From assembly GCA_903834475.1 (NCBI GenBank), contig CAILJH010000035.1, positions 31,843 through 95,842 on the forward strand: a DNA stretch of 64,000 nt, in the 5' to 3' direction. The notes under the pieces were generated by a model. That model was not told the DNA's origin. It did no database searches and was given only the letters and a program-made list of their open reading frames with translations. Below, piece after piece: positions 54,202 through 63,058 of the stretch. This DNA is from an uncultured Prolixibacteraceae bacterium (GTDB lineage Bacteria > Bacteroidota > Bacteroidia > Bacteroidales > Prolixibacteraceae). Numbering within the stretch: the first letter of the stretch is position 1; each line of letters opens with the position of its first letter. Made by a program: the position numbers and the translations under genes.

Positions 54202-55233
54202 TTAGGATTTCGCTTTTAAAATATACTGTCCGTTTACTTTCTGCGTCTCGATCTGGAAAGTTGTTTCAATCACTTTCAGGATAAAATCGAGCGAATAATC
54301 GTTGAACTGGGCAGTCAGCAGCAACTCATTTAGCTTTGGATCAGATAATTGGATATCCACCTTGTATACTTTTTCTAAACTTACAATTACTTCTGCAAGC
54401 GAAGTCGCCTTAAAAATAAGGTTGCGCGTTTTCCAGGCTAAAAAGTTAGGATCGGCATTGGTTGATTTAAGCAATGAGTTGCCCGAATAAACTAATGTTC
54501 CTTTATCACCGGGGGTCAGAATCAGTTCTTTTGATTCAGTAGTTTGGTCTGAAACCTGGACTTTACCGGTTTCAACGATAACCTCAAGCAATTTTGCTGC
54601 AGGATATGCACTGACATTAAAGCTGGTACCAAGAACCTTAATTTGTGCTTTACCGGCATGAATAATAAAAGGTTTTTCTTTGTTCGGCTTTACCTGAAAG
54701 AATGCTTCTCCTTCGATGCTGACTTCACGGGTATTTCCGGCGAAGAGTTTGGGATATCTGATTTTCGTGTCGGTATTTAAACTGACCAACGACCCATCGG
54801 GGAGTGCAAATGTTTTCAGGATTTGATTGGTTGCCGAAACTTCCATCATTTTCCCGTTGGCCGCCAAGTTATAAACTTCATAACCCGAAGCCAGAAGCAG
54901 TGCGGCAAATAGGATAGCTGCAGCAACACGATAAAGTGGGTTCTGAAAGAACCGTTTAAAAATGGTTTGCTTCTGCGATGAAGATTCATGAATCCGTGAT
55001 TCGACCTTATCCCAGGCCTTGTCAGCCGGATATTTTTTCAGATCAAAATAAGTTTCCACTTTTCGGGTCATTTCCAGAAACCGGGTTCGTTCGCTTGCGT
55101 CCGGCAAGAGTTTCTCTGCAACAGTCTGGTTTTCTGCTGAAGTTTGCAGATTTTGGTCGTAAATTGACTTGGCGAGCAATTCCCATTTCTGATCTTCGGT
55201 GTGTTGATTTGCTTTCATACGTTCTAATGACAT
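54202..55233 (-). CDS. FecR-family anti-sigma factor / sensor
   Basis: The 343-residue protein has a cytoplasmic N-terminal helical region, one transmembrane helix (about 103-125, VAAAILFAALLLASGYEVY) and a periplasmic FecR domain (FALPDGSLVSLNTDT, EAFFQVKPNKEKPFIIHAG, VLGTSFNVSAYP). The C-terminal domain (SLAEVIVSLEKVYKVDIQL) is the part expected to meet an STN domain. It should hold the ECF sigma factor inactive until an outer-membrane or periplasmic signal arrives. It follows the sigma gene by 11 bases. Confidence 0.92.
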   Translation of the reverse strand: MSLERMKANQHTEDQKWELLAKSIYDQNLQTSAENQTVAEKLLPDASERTRFLEMTRKVETYFDLKKYPADKAWDKVESRIHESSSQKQTIFKRFFQNPLYRVAAAILFAALLLASGYEVYNLAANGKMMEVSATNQILKTFALPDGSLVSLNTDTKIRYPKLFAGNTREVSIEGEAFFQVKPNKEKPFIIHAGKAQIKVLGTSFNVSAYPAAKLLEVIVETGKVQVSDQTTESKELILTPGDKGTLVYSGNSLLKSTNADPNFLAWKTRNLIFKATSLAEVIVSLEKVYKVDIQLSDPKLNELLLTAQFNDYSLDFILKVIETTFQIETQKVNGQYILKAKS

Positions 55234-55244
55234 TGGAAAGTAAT

Positions 55245-55844
55245 TTAACCCCTATGACGCAATCCTGATTTTTTAAAAATAAGCAGTAAGGTCAATAAAT
55301 GATTGCTGAAATCTTTTAGTTCTTCGCGGAGATATTTTAAAGCCAGTCCCATCTGGGCTTCAACAGTTTTAACCGAAATGTTAAGCGTTTCGGCAATTTC
55401 CTTGTATTTTAGTCCCTGTTCGCGACTAAGGCGGAATATTTCCTGTCGTTTGGGTGGCATTGAACTGATGCTTTTTTCAATTCGTTGAACAAGATCAACT
55501 TCGAGGTAAAAATCGTCGGGATTGATTTCCTGATGAGAAGTTTCGAGCATCCGGTCTGAATACTGTTTTTTTATTTTATCGTGCTGAAGCTGGTTCAGGC
55601 AATGATTTCGGACTGAGCGGAAGAAGTAGTGCTTTACTGAAGTCTGGATGTTGAGGTTTTCGCGTTTTTCCCAGATTTTAACGAATAGGTCCTGAACAGT
55701 TTCCTCGGCCAATTCACCGTCGTTCAGAAACTGACGGGCAAAGTTGCACATCGCCGGATAATACTTCCGGAATAAGGTTTGAAATGCGCGTTCATCACCT
55801 GCACTAAATTTCAGATAAAGCTGGTTGTCTTCAGTCAGATCCAT
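55245..55844 (-). CDS. ECF RNA polymerase sigma factor
   Basis: The 199-residue protein has region 2 (AFQTLFRKYYPAMCNFARQFL, EETVQDLFVKIWEKR) and region 4 (LPPKRQEIF-like SMPPKRQEIFRLSREQGLKY, then IAETLNISVKTVEAQM), the layout of Bacteroidota RpoE-like factors paired with FecR proteins. It directs RNA polymerase to promoters of its own operon and perhaps others. It is the first gene of the five-gene minus-strand operon; the palindrome at 55928-55960 lies upstream. Confidence 0.93.
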   Translation of the reverse strand: MDLTEDNQLYLKFSAGDERAFQTLFRKYYPAMCNFARQFLNDGELAEETVQDLFVKIWEKRENLNIQTSVKHYFFRSVRNHCLNQLQHDKIKKQYSDRMLETSHQEINPDDFYLEVDLVQRIEKSISSMPPKRQEIFRLSREQGLKYKEIAETLNISVKTVEAQMGLALKYLREELKDFSNHLLTLLLIFKKSGLRHRG

Positions 55845-55920
55845 AAGTTCTCCGGCAAAAGCGGCGATTTATTGAATTTGTCTAAAGATATTAAAAAAAA
55901 TAAAATGGCTTATGATTAAG

Positions 55921-55968
55921 TTGTTTTAGACCTGACAGGTTTTCAAAACCTGTCAGGTCTAAAAACAA
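55921..55968. repeat. 33-bp palindrome with T/A-rich flanks; terminator of phoU
   Basis: The arms AGACCTGACAGGTTTT (55928-55943) and AAAACCTGTCAGGTCT (55945-55960) are exact reverse complements around one C. TTGTTTT flanks the left and AAAAACAA the right, so either strand gives a stem followed by T-rich sequence. It lies 60 bases past the phoU stop and upstream of the sigma gene. The geometry is that of 954-986. Confidence 0.8.
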
Positions 55969-56019
55969 TCAACAGAAGGGAAGGTATTTTAATACTGACT
56001 TTTGCGAGATAAACTGGGG

Positions 56020-56688
56020 CTATTCAATATTCTTCCGGTGTTTTACAATTTCACCATCGACTACAAAAGTGATTGATTCGGCGATGTTGTTGGAGTAACT
56101 GGCAATCCGTTCGAACAGATTGACAATGATCAATATGTTTGAAGCCACTACCACCACTTCCGATTTCTCCATCATTTCGTTCAGAATCCGGTCTGCAATG
56201 TCCAGGCAGCCTTCTTTGACGATTGCTGAGTGATGGTAAATTTTCTGACAATATTCCAAATCATGAGTTTTCACTACATCCAATACATACGAGAATAGCA
56301 CAGAAATTTCGGTGCTCACCTGATCAACACCCAATTCGCTGACCAATTGACGGTAATCTTCGAGCGGAGAAATTCGTTTGGCAATATTCACTGCATGGTC
56401 TCCAACCCGTTCCAAATCATTGTTGATCTTCAGAGCCGAAAGGATGTATCGCAAGTCGCGTGCAACAGGTTGCTGCAGGGCAAAAATCTTCTGGCACAAC
56501 CTGTCTATTTTCACGTCCAGCGTGTTAATTTCCTTGTCTTTATCTATTACCTTTTTGGCAAGGTTAAGATCGTAATCCTTCAGGGCCGTGAGGGAATTGT
56601 TGATTTGCTGATTGACCTGAGAACACATTTGAATGACCTTCTGAGAAAGTTTTTCAAGTTCTGAATCGAATATTCGGTATGTTTCCAT
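56020..56688 (-). CDS. phoU: Phosphate signalling complex protein PhoU
   Basis: The 222-residue protein is a two-fold helical bundle with the metal-binding E/D-x-D patterns typical of PhoU (VARDLRYILSALKINNDLERVGDHAVNIAKR in the first half, around 74-105, and the matching FERIASYSNNIAES in the second). It represses phosphate-starvation responses when phosphate is ample by contacting PstB and the PhoR kinase. It ends the pst operon and is separated from pstB by repeats. Its own terminator is the palindrome 60 bases on. Confidence 0.95.
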   Translation of the reverse strand: METYRIFDSELEKLSQKVIQMCSQVNQQINNSLTALKDYDLNLAKKVIDKDKEINTLDVKIDRLCQKIFALQQPVARDLRYILSALKINNDLERVGDHAVNIAKRISPLEDYRQLVSELGVDQVSTEISVLFSYVLDVVKTHDLEYCQKIYHHSAIVKEGCLDIADRILNEMMEKSEVVVVASNILIIVNLFERIASYSNNIAESITFVVDGEIVKHRKNIE

Positions 56689-56706
56689 ATAATAAAGCCT
56701 CTCTTA

Positions 56707-56882
56707 AAGCCTCCCCTAACCCCTCCGAAGGAGGGGAAACAGGAAAAGCTTGGCGGTTTTTCTGTTTTAATCAATATTTTAAAAGATCAATAAAATCCTT
56801 GTACACGGCATTCAAACTCCCCTCCTTCGGAGGGGCTGGGGGAGGCTACAAGTCTCCCCTTCGGGGAGATTTAGAGGGGCTT
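56707..56882. repeat. Cluster of three C-rich hairpin repeats between pstB and phoU
   Basis: One unit reads forward (56707-56740, CCCCTCCGAAGGAGGGG core) and two read backward in tandem (56815-56848 and 56851-56882, with CCCCTCCTTCGGAGGGG and CTCCCCTTCGGGGAG cores). The nearest unit begins 5 bases past the pstB stop codon on the minus strand. They may attenuate expression of phoU relative to pstB. Confidence 0.75.
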
Positions 56883-56886
56883 ACTT

Positions 56887-57645
56887 CTACCCAAATCTTC
56901 CGGTGATGTAATCTTCGGTTTGTTTTTTATCCGGATTGGTAAATATCTTTTTTGTCTTATCGAATTCGATGAGTTCGCCCAAGTAGAAAAATGCCGTCAG
57001 GTCGCTGATTCGCGCAGCTTGCTGCATGTTATGTGTCACGATTACAATGGTGTATTTTTCTTTCAGCTGGACGATCAATTCTTCAATTTTCGAAGTTGAA
57101 AGCGGGTCCAATGCACTGGCCGGTTCGTCCATCAGTACAATTTCAGGATTGACAGCCAATGTACGGGCAATACAAAGCCTTTGTTGCTGACCACCTGAAA
57201 GTCCCATGGCCGAATCGCCCAAACGGTCTTTCACTTCGGTCCAGATCGCGGCATTCTGAAGGGCCGTTTCAACAATTTCGTCCAATTGTTTTTTGTCTTT
57301 TACGCCGTTTATGCGGGGTCCGTAGGCTACATTTTCGTAGATCGATTTGGCAAACGGATTCGACTTCTGAAATACCATTCCCACCTTTTTCCGGAGGGTG
57401 ACCACGTCAATGTTGTTATCATAGATGTTGATGCCGTCGATCAGAATTTTTCCTTCGATTTTAACTCCGTCAATCAGATCGTTCATTCGATTCAGACTGC
57501 GTAAAAAAGTAGATTTTCCACATCCGGATGGACCGATAAAGGCAGTTACTTTTTTCTCCGGAATCTGAATAGAGATATCGTTAAGTGCTAATTTGCTTCC
57601 GTAGTGCAGAAACATGTTTTCAGTATGTATTTTCTCGTGAATCAT
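56887..57645 (-). CDS. pstB: Phosphate ABC transporter ATP-binding protein
   Basis: The 252-residue ATPase has Walker [10 protein letters not shown] (38-46), the ABC signature LSGGQQQRL (149-157) and Walker B IVLMDEP (169-175). The YENVAYG and [12 protein letters not shown] segments are typical of PstB. It drives phosphate import with PstA and PstC at the inner membrane. It follows pstA by 2 bases. The C-rich repeat cluster begins just past its stop codon. Confidence 0.97.
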   Translation of the reverse strand: MIHEKIHTENMFLHYGSKLALNDISIQIPEKKVTAFIGPSGCGKSTFLRSLNRMNDLIDGVKIEGKILIDGINIYDNNIDVVTLRKKVGMVFQKSNPFAKSIYENVAYGPRINGVKDKKQLDEIVETALQNAAIWTEVKDRLGDSAMGLSGGQQQRLCIARTLAVNPEIVLMDEPASALDPLSTSKIEELIVQLKEKYTIVIVTHNMQQAARISDLTAFFYLGELIEFDKTKKIFTNPDKKQTEDYITGRFG

Positions 57646-57647
57646 AA

Positions 57648-58556
57648 TTAATCTGTTTTCTTTTTTCTGATACGGTATCGGAGTATGATAGCTGAGATAT
57701 TCAGGATAAATGTCAGGGCTAAAAGTACGAGCGTGGTGCCAAACTGAATCGGCATGGTTTTGTCTACGTTTGCCGATTGTGTGGTCATTACATAAATATG
57801 ATAGCCAAGTACCATGAACTGGTCGCTGAATGATGTGGGTAAAGTTGCCACATAATAGGCAACCCCGGTAAACAGAATGGGTGCAACTTCGCCTGCTCCA
57901 CGGCTAACGGCAAGGATTGTACCGGTCATAATTCCTGAAATCGATCCGGGAATAACAACCTTCCAGATGGTTTGCCATTTGGTGGCTCCAAGTGCCAGGC
58001 TGGCAGCACGAAGATCTCTCGGTACTGTTTTTAAAGCTTCCTCAACTGAAACGATGACTACCGGTAAGGTGAGAAGTGCCATAGTCAGACTGGCCCATAA
58101 AATATTTGGTTGTCCCCATTTAAGATGTCCGCCCAGAAAGGTATTGTCCACATTCGTTCCGACAAATTTGATAAAGAAGCCCAGCCCAAACAATCCGTAA
58201 ATGATTGAAGGGATTACAGCAAGTGTTCGTACAGCAAACCGAATTGTTTTGGCAATGATTGAATTTTCTTTGGCATATTCGGTCAGATAAATGGCGGTGA
58301 TTGTTCCAAATGGAACCGCTGCAACCGACATGATAATTACAAGTAATGCTGTTCCGTATATTGCCGGAAATATTCCGCCCTTGGTCATTCCATCTTCCGG
58401 AAAGCTCGTCAGAAATTCCCAGGAGATCTGGTCTTTCCCTCCAATTACAATAACGGTAACCATCACCACAACAATGGCAATAATTAATAGGGCCGCGGAA
58501 AGCGTCATGCCTTCAATTAGAATACCTTTTATATTTCTCTTAAAGCTCTTGATCAT
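57648..58556 (-). CDS. pstA: Phosphate ABC transporter permease PstA
   Basis: The 302-residue protein has about six membrane helices and the binding-protein-dependent permease EAA-like loop ([25 protein letters not shown], about 180-205). With PstC it forms the translocation channel across the inner membrane. It overlaps the end of pstC by 4 bases and is followed by pstB after 2 bases. The length is in the usual range. Confidence 0.95.
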   Translation of the reverse strand: MIKSFKRNIKGILIEGMTLSAALLIIAIVVVMVTVIVIGGKDQISWEFLTSFPEDGMTKGGIFPAIYGTALLVIIMSVAAVPFGTITAIYLTEYAKENSIIAKTIRFAVRTLAVIPSIIYGLFGLGFFIKFVGTNVDNTFLGGHLKWGQPNILWASLTMALLTLPVVIVSVEEALKTVPRDLRAASLALGATKWQTIWKVVIPGSISGIMTGTILAVSRGAGEVAPILFTGVAYYVATLPTSFSDQFMVLGYHIYVMTTQSANVDKTMPIQFGTTLVLLALTFILNISAIILRYRIRKKKTD

Positions 58557-59701
58557 TTTCCCTGGATTCGTTTCATTAATTTTCCTTTGACGTAAAACTC
58601 AGCAATCGCATTCAGGATGAATGTAAAGATGAATAAGAGCGAACCGATCAGAAATAGTACATTGTAGTGTGTGTCGCCAAAAACCACTTCGGCCATTTCA
58701 GCGCCAATGGTGGCAGCCAGTGTCCTGACAGATGTAAATGGATTTAAGTCCATCTGAGCTGCATTTCCGGTAGCCATCAGTGCGATCATGGTTTCGCCAA
58801 AAACACGGCCAATGCCTAGCAATACTGCTGCAAAAATCCCGGGAGTCGCTGCAGGCAGAATCACAAAAAAGGCGGTTTGCCATTTGGAAGCTCCCAAAGC
58901 AAGACTGGCTTCCTTGAAAGTTTTTGGTACGGCCGTCAGCGCATCTTCGGTGATTGTAAAAATGATCGGAATGGCTGCAATTCCCATGGCAATACCTCCT
59001 ACAAATGAGTTCAGCCGGGTATCGTAATGAAATATTTCCTGAAGGAAAGTGGCCATTACCATCAGTGCAAAAAAACCAATAACAACAGATGGAAAACCGG
59101 CGAGCATTTCGATGGTTGGCTTGATAATTTCTTTTAATCGTTTTCCTGCGAATGAAGCGGTGTACAATGCAGCCATGATAGCCAGCGGTGCTGCAAAAAG
59201 CATTGAAATAATGGTAACCTTGAAAGTTCCAATGATGAGCGAAAAAATTCCGTAGCGGGGCTTTTGCGATACCGGAACCCAGTCTTTGGTAAGTATTGAT
59301 TTAAGGGCGGTCTGGTTGTCGTCAAATCCACTTCCGGCACTTACACTGTAGGCTTCGCTGGTTGAATCCGCCGTTGCAGAAACATCTTTTACTTCTCCGT
59401 AAGTTTCCTGAGTATCTTCCACCTTTGGCTTATCAGTAACATCGCCATAGGTTTCCTGTTCAGCCTGATTCTCCATTGCAGCTTCAGTTTTTGCAGTGGC
59501 TTTTGCAGTGGAGAATATTGGCATAGACTCGCGAAAAACAAAGAAGAAAATCAGAACAATAATTGTGATTGACAAAAACGCTGTCCCTTTAATGATCTTC
59601 TCAGCCAGATATTCGCTCCACCTGAATTTCTTTTTGGTGATATCGATTAGCCCAGAATCTGTCAATTCTGACTGTTTCGCCTTCTTGGTTTTTTTAGTCA
59701 T
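58553..59701 (-). CDS. pstC: Phosphate ABC transporter permease PstC with extended loop
   Basis: The 382-residue protein has the PstC permease core (EDALTAVPKTFKEASLALGASKWQT, GRVFGETMIALMATGN). It is about 60 residues longer than E. coli PstC. The extra part (about residues 60-140) follows the first membrane helix and is acidic and Thr/Ser-rich, with a repeated QETYGDVTD / QETYGEVKD. It should lie in the periplasm, where PstS docks. The gene lies 111 bases after pstS and overlaps pstA. Confidence 0.93.
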   Translation of the reverse strand: MTKKTKKAKQSELTDSGLIDITKKKFRWSEYLAEKIIKGTAFLSITIIVLIFFFVFRESMPIFSTAKATAKTEAAMENQAEQETYGDVTDKPKVEDTQETYGEVKDVSATADSTSEAYSVSAGSGFDDNQTALKSILTKDWVPVSQKPRYGIFSLIIGTFKVTIISMLFAAPLAIMAALYTASFAGKRLKEIIKPTIEMLAGFPSVVIGFFALMVMATFLQEIFHYDTRLNSFVGGIAMGIAAIPIIFTITEDALTAVPKTFKEASLALGASKWQTAFFVILPAATPGIFAAVLLGIGRVFGETMIALMATGNAAQMDLNPFTSVRTLAATIGAEMAEVVFGDTHYNVLFLIGSLLFIFTFILNAIAEFYVKGKLMKRIQGK

Positions 59702-59812
59702 AAAACACTTTCCAGGATTGTGAATGTTGTAATGAATATAGCGAGTTATTTTCTGATGAAAATAACTCGCTAAAATTCATTGACTTGCTGTTTTATTTAA
59801 GATTTCCGATCT

Positions 59813-60652
59813 TTATTTTACTGGGAAGTAACCCATTTCAACGACTAATTTCTGGCCTTCAGGGCTTAAAATCCAGTCGATGTAGCTTTTCATGGCTCCG
59901 GTAGGTTTGTTTCTCAGGTACATGTACAAATAGCGGGTAATAGGATATTCGCCGGTTTTAATAGTCTCGGCTGTAGGAATCGATCCGGCACTCTTGTCGT
60001 CTTTTTTTACTTTACAGATTTCAATTCCTGTGGCATAAGCTGCGCCACCGTAACCAATACCATTCGGGTCTTTTGCTACTGCATTAACAACAGCGGCAGT
60101 TCCGGGCAAAGTCTGGCAGCTTGGCGCATAGTCGCCTTTTACCACGTTTTCCTGAAAGAATACATAGGTACCTGAACTGTTTTCGCGACCATACAATTTG
60201 ATATCAGCATCAGGACCGCCAACTTCTTTCCAGTTTTTGATGTTCCCTTTGTAGATTTCGCTTAATTGTTTAATAGTCAGTTCTCTTACTTTATTCGAAG
60301 GGTTAAGATAAACTGTTATTCCGTCTTTTGCACAAGCAATTTCAACACCCAATGTGTTGTAACGGGCTTTCAGTTTTTCTTTTTCGGTGTTTTTCATTTT
60401 ACGACTCGAATTACAAATGTCAGTCGCGCCATTGATCAGAGCTGAAACTCCAGTACCTGAACCACCACCGGTTACCTGAATGGCAACACTTGAATTGCTT
60501 TTCATATAGACTTCGGCCCATTTTTGTGCCAGGATGACCATGGTATCCGAACCTTTTACCACAATTTTATCAGCTGCAGGAGCAAAAGCAAACCCGATTA
60601 GTCCAAGTAAAATGGCGATAACTGCGAACTTTATACTATTTAATGATTTCAT
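59813..60652 (-). CDS. pstS: Phosphate-binding protein PstS
   Basis: The 279-residue protein has a signal peptide (about 1-26) and the PstS phosphate pocket: KGSDTM near residue 33, TGGGSGTGVSAL and RENSSGTYVFF. It captures phosphate in the periplasm and delivers it to PstCA. It lacks a lipobox, so it is probably soluble. It sits 31 bases after the porin gene and heads the ABC transporter part of the operon. Confidence 0.95.
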   Translation of the reverse strand: MKSLNSIKFAVIAILLGLIGFAFAPAADKIVVKGSDTMVILAQKWAEVYMKSNSSVAIQVTGGGSGTGVSALINGATDICNSSRKMKNTEKEKLKARYNTLGVEIACAKDGITVYLNPSNKVRELTIKQLSEIYKGNIKNWKEVGGPDADIKLYGRENSSGTYVFFQENVVKGDYAPSCQTLPGTAAVVNAVAKDPNGIGYGGAAYATGIEICKVKKDDKSAGSIPTAETIKTGEYPITRYLYMYLRNKPTGAMKSYIDWILSPEGQKLVVEMGYFPVK

Positions 60653-60683
60653 TTTTCTCTTTTTTAATGTTATTATGCTTCAA

Positions 60684-62120
60684 TTAAAATTTTGCCTGGA
60701 TTCTCAGGGTAAGCAGGTTGTTGTTGATAAGTTTGCTGTAATCAAGTCCTGCAGGAAGTGCATTTCCGGCTGAATCTTTACCACCGGTACTTGTTCCGTC
60801 TAATTTTGTGTAGTTTCCGGTTAATACATTGGCAGCTCCAGCTTTTTCATTCTGTACAATGTCGTATTCCAATGTAATTCTTAAATTATCATCAAAATAG
60901 TGGTGTAAAGCCAAACCGATGGTTGTGGTTGCCAAATCGCTGGTAGTGATCTTTTTTGCATAGGTTTTATCTGCATTGGCATATCCGGCTATTGAAGCAG
61001 CAGCAGTCAAATCTTTACCTTTAACGTCTGTATTTGGATCATAGTAGTCGTAACGTAAAGCAAACTGGTTTTTCTTACCCAGGTTTTTGATGAAATAGAG
61101 GTAGTATCCGGCAAAATTATTCTGGAAGTTAGGAAGACCTGCAATTGCAGCAGCAGTTCCGGCAGCGGCTACAGGTTTAAATCCAATTGTAGCATTTTTA
61201 CCAGCAATGTATTCACCTTTAACTGATAATCCGCCTAAAATATCGGCAAATAATTGGAATTCACCACCAACCCAGTTTCTTTTAATTGCATCACCAACAT
61301 TTGCAGCAGTAGCGGTTTTATAATCACTGCTTAATGTTGAAGTTGACATTGATTTCAATGATCCGAAGTAAGTATGAGCACCAAAATCCAAGCCTCCAAA
61401 GTTACCTAAACGAACGTTATAGGTCGCACGAAGCATGATATCTTTTCCATTGTCAAAATCTTTGTTTTCATCTGCAGCACTTACAAAAGTATTTTTGCCA
61501 TCGTACAAAAATGAACCGTCAACTTTTTTAATTTGAAGTGCATCGGCTCCGTTGTAAATAGCTAATTGTACATGCAATGGCAAACTTTGCGGATTGAATT
61601 CCAGTTTGGCTCCAATTGCACGTTCTCCGGGATAAATCGCTCTGATTACAGATGAACGTTCAAGTACTTCGCGTTGGCTTGAAGAATATTCAACTTCGTA
61701 ATTCGGGCGGTTAAATTTTCCCATCCATAAACTGAAGGATTTAGTCCAACGGTCGTTTAAAACAGTATAAGCATCTTTTAATGTAATCGCTTGAGGAGAG
61801 AAATCAGGTTGTAAAACGAACTTTACACCATCAGTAGCTTCGTATGTAAATTTTACGCGTGCACGTCGGAGTGAAAAGTAGTTGTTCATTGGTGCTGAAG
61901 CCAAACTGTAAGTTTTATTGTACTGAGCCTGAATGTAACCAGAGATTTTGATCTTGGTTAATTTCTGGAGGTCGGCTTCGTCAGTTGCAAGTCTTTCGGT
62001 AATACCTGTAACTTTGTCGTTTACTTCACTAAGTTTTTCATTAACTGTTGCTTCCTGAGCATTGGCTTTAAAAAATAAAGCGGAAACAAACATAAGAGCG
62101 ATAAGGCTAATTCTTTTCAT
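60684..62120 (-). CDS. Phosphate-selective porin O/P-like outer-membrane protein
   Basis: The 478-residue protein has a signal peptide (to NAQ near residue 21) and a short coiled-coil region (about 24-55). A barrel of the OprO/OprP type follows (YFSLRRARVKFTYE, LWMGKFNRPNYEVEYSSSQREVLERS, RAIGAKLEFNP), ending LLTLRIQAKF. Such porins form trimers that pass phosphate or polyphosphate. Its place at the head of the pst operon gives this transporter its own outer-membrane port. Candidate regulatory repeats lie just upstream. Confidence 0.9.
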   Translation of the reverse strand: MKRISLIALMFVSALFFKANAQEATVNEKLSEVNDKVTGITERLATDEADLQKLTKIKISGYIQAQYNKTYSLASAPMNNYFSLRRARVKFTYEATDGVKFVLQPDFSPQAITLKDAYTVLNDRWTKSFSLWMGKFNRPNYEVEYSSSQREVLERSSVIRAIYPGERAIGAKLEFNPQSLPLHVQLAIYNGADALQIKKVDGSFLYDGKNTFVSAADENKDFDNGKDIMLRATYNVRLGNFGGLDFGAHTYFGSLKSMSTSTLSSDYKTATAANVGDAIKRNWVGGEFQLFADILGGLSVKGEYIAGKNATIGFKPVAAAGTAAAIAGLPNFQNNFAGYYLYFIKNLGKKNQFALRYDYYDPNTDVKGKDLTAAASIAGYANADKTYAKKITTSDLATTTIGLALHHYFDDNLRITLEYDIVQNEKAGAANVLTGNYTKLDGTSTGGKDSAGNALPAGLDYSKLINNNLLTLRIQAKF

Positions 62121-62142
62121 ATTTTTAGTTTTTTATTAATGT

Positions 62143-62174
62143 GGTTAAATAACAATCTAAAAAGGTTAAATAAC
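62143..62174 (-). promoter_or_regulatory. Direct repeats upstream of the porin-pst operon (candidate PhoB site)
   Basis: GGTTAAATAAC occurs at 62143-62153 and again at 62164-62174, 21 bases (two helical turns) apart, and ends 23-54 bases upstream of the porin start codon. The Pho regulon role is inferred from position only; the sequence is not an E. coli-type Pho box. Confidence 0.45.
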
Positions 62175-62184
62175 TATGCAAAGC

Positions 62185-62205
62185 TTTTGTATTAATGTTA
62201 CAAAA
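62185..62205. promoter_or_regulatory. Dyad site 1 (TTTTGTA-N7-TACAAAA)
   Basis: This is the most symmetric of three similar sites around the Crp/Fnr gene. It lies 65 bases upstream of the porin start and about 135 bases downstream of the regulator's stop codon. Confidence 0.45.
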
Positions 62206-62339
62206 CGATTACACATCCATTAATTTAAGATTACAACTAAAAAAAAGGAATTTAAAACACTGAAAATATGATTATTAAAGAGATTAGTACAAGTTGCAAA
62301 TCATTAAAAAGAGGCCAATTGTAAGAGCAAAAATTGTGT

Positions 62340-63017
62340 TCACTTAGCTTTCAGTAATTCATTCATCCGGCTTTTATCCAGAATTTTAATGAATCGGCGA
62401 TCGGTTTCGATTAGCCCATCCTGAATCATCTCGCTCAGAGCTCTGGCCAGTGAGGGGCGGGTTACTCCAAACATCTCAGCCAATTGGCCCTGTGATTGAG
62501 GAATCTCAACAGTTTGCAACCGGTCTCCGGCCATTTCGAGCAGGTAATGTGCAATTTTTTGTCGGATGGTTTTAAAGGAAAGGAATTTCAGCTTTTGCGA
62601 TAAAAACTGTGCCCGGCTCGAGATGGTGTTCAGGTAGTTATTCAGGATCAGTGAATTTGACTGAAGTAATTTCACAAACTCAGTCTTCGGAACCGACACA
62701 ATTTCTACCTCCGTATTGGCTGAAACCGTTACCGGAAAGTGATTTTCTTTTCCGAATAGAAATGCAGTGGCCAATGGTCGCGGAGCTTCAATGTCTTCTA
62801 TCTTAATTGTTTTTCCGGAGTAGTCGTTCATCTCGGCTTTTACATTGCCCATCTGAATAATGAGCAAACGGTCGCAGATTTCTCCACCGTTTACGATCAA
62901 ATCACCTTTGTTATACAGTTTAACCTGATAATGAATCTGGTTGAACAATTTTTGGAGCTCATCAGGAGCAATACCACGGAAAATGGGCGACTGGCAAAGT
63001 ATTTCGGGTTGAATCAT
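62340..63017 (-). CDS. Crp/Fnr-family transcriptional regulator
   Basis: The 225-residue protein has a cyclic-nucleotide-binding-like domain (about 15-125) and a C-terminal helix-turn-helix (QLAEMFGVTRPSLARALSEM, about 175-200). The Fnr-type iron-sulfur cysteines are not present as a cluster; the two N-terminal cysteines are at residues 8 and 48. It resembles the HcpR-like group linked to nitrosative stress and hybrid cluster proteins, though this is by analogy. It is divergent from a ferredoxin-like gene, and dyad sites lie near both start codons. Confidence 0.88.
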   Translation of the reverse strand: MIQPEILCQSPIFRGIAPDELQKLFNQIHYQVKLYNKGDLIVNGGEICDRLLIIQMGNVKAEMNDYSGKTIKIEDIEAPRPLATAFLFGKENHFPVTVSANTEVEIVSVPKTEFVKLLQSNSLILNNYLNTISSRAQFLSQKLKFLSFKTIRQKIAHYLLEMAGDRLQTVEIPQSQGQLAEMFGVTRPSLARALSEMIQDGLIETDRRFIKILDKSRMNELLKAK

Positions 63018-63037
63018 ACAGCGAAGTTAATTGGATA

Positions 63038-63058
63038 TTTTGTAATAATTTTACAGTT
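63038..63058. promoter_or_regulatory. Dyad site 2 (TTTTGTA-N7-TACA) upstream of the regulator
   Basis: The core is TGTAA-N5-TTACA at 63041-63055, 23 bases upstream of the regulator's start codon, in position for autoregulation. Its left half matches site 1 exactly. Confidence 0.5.
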
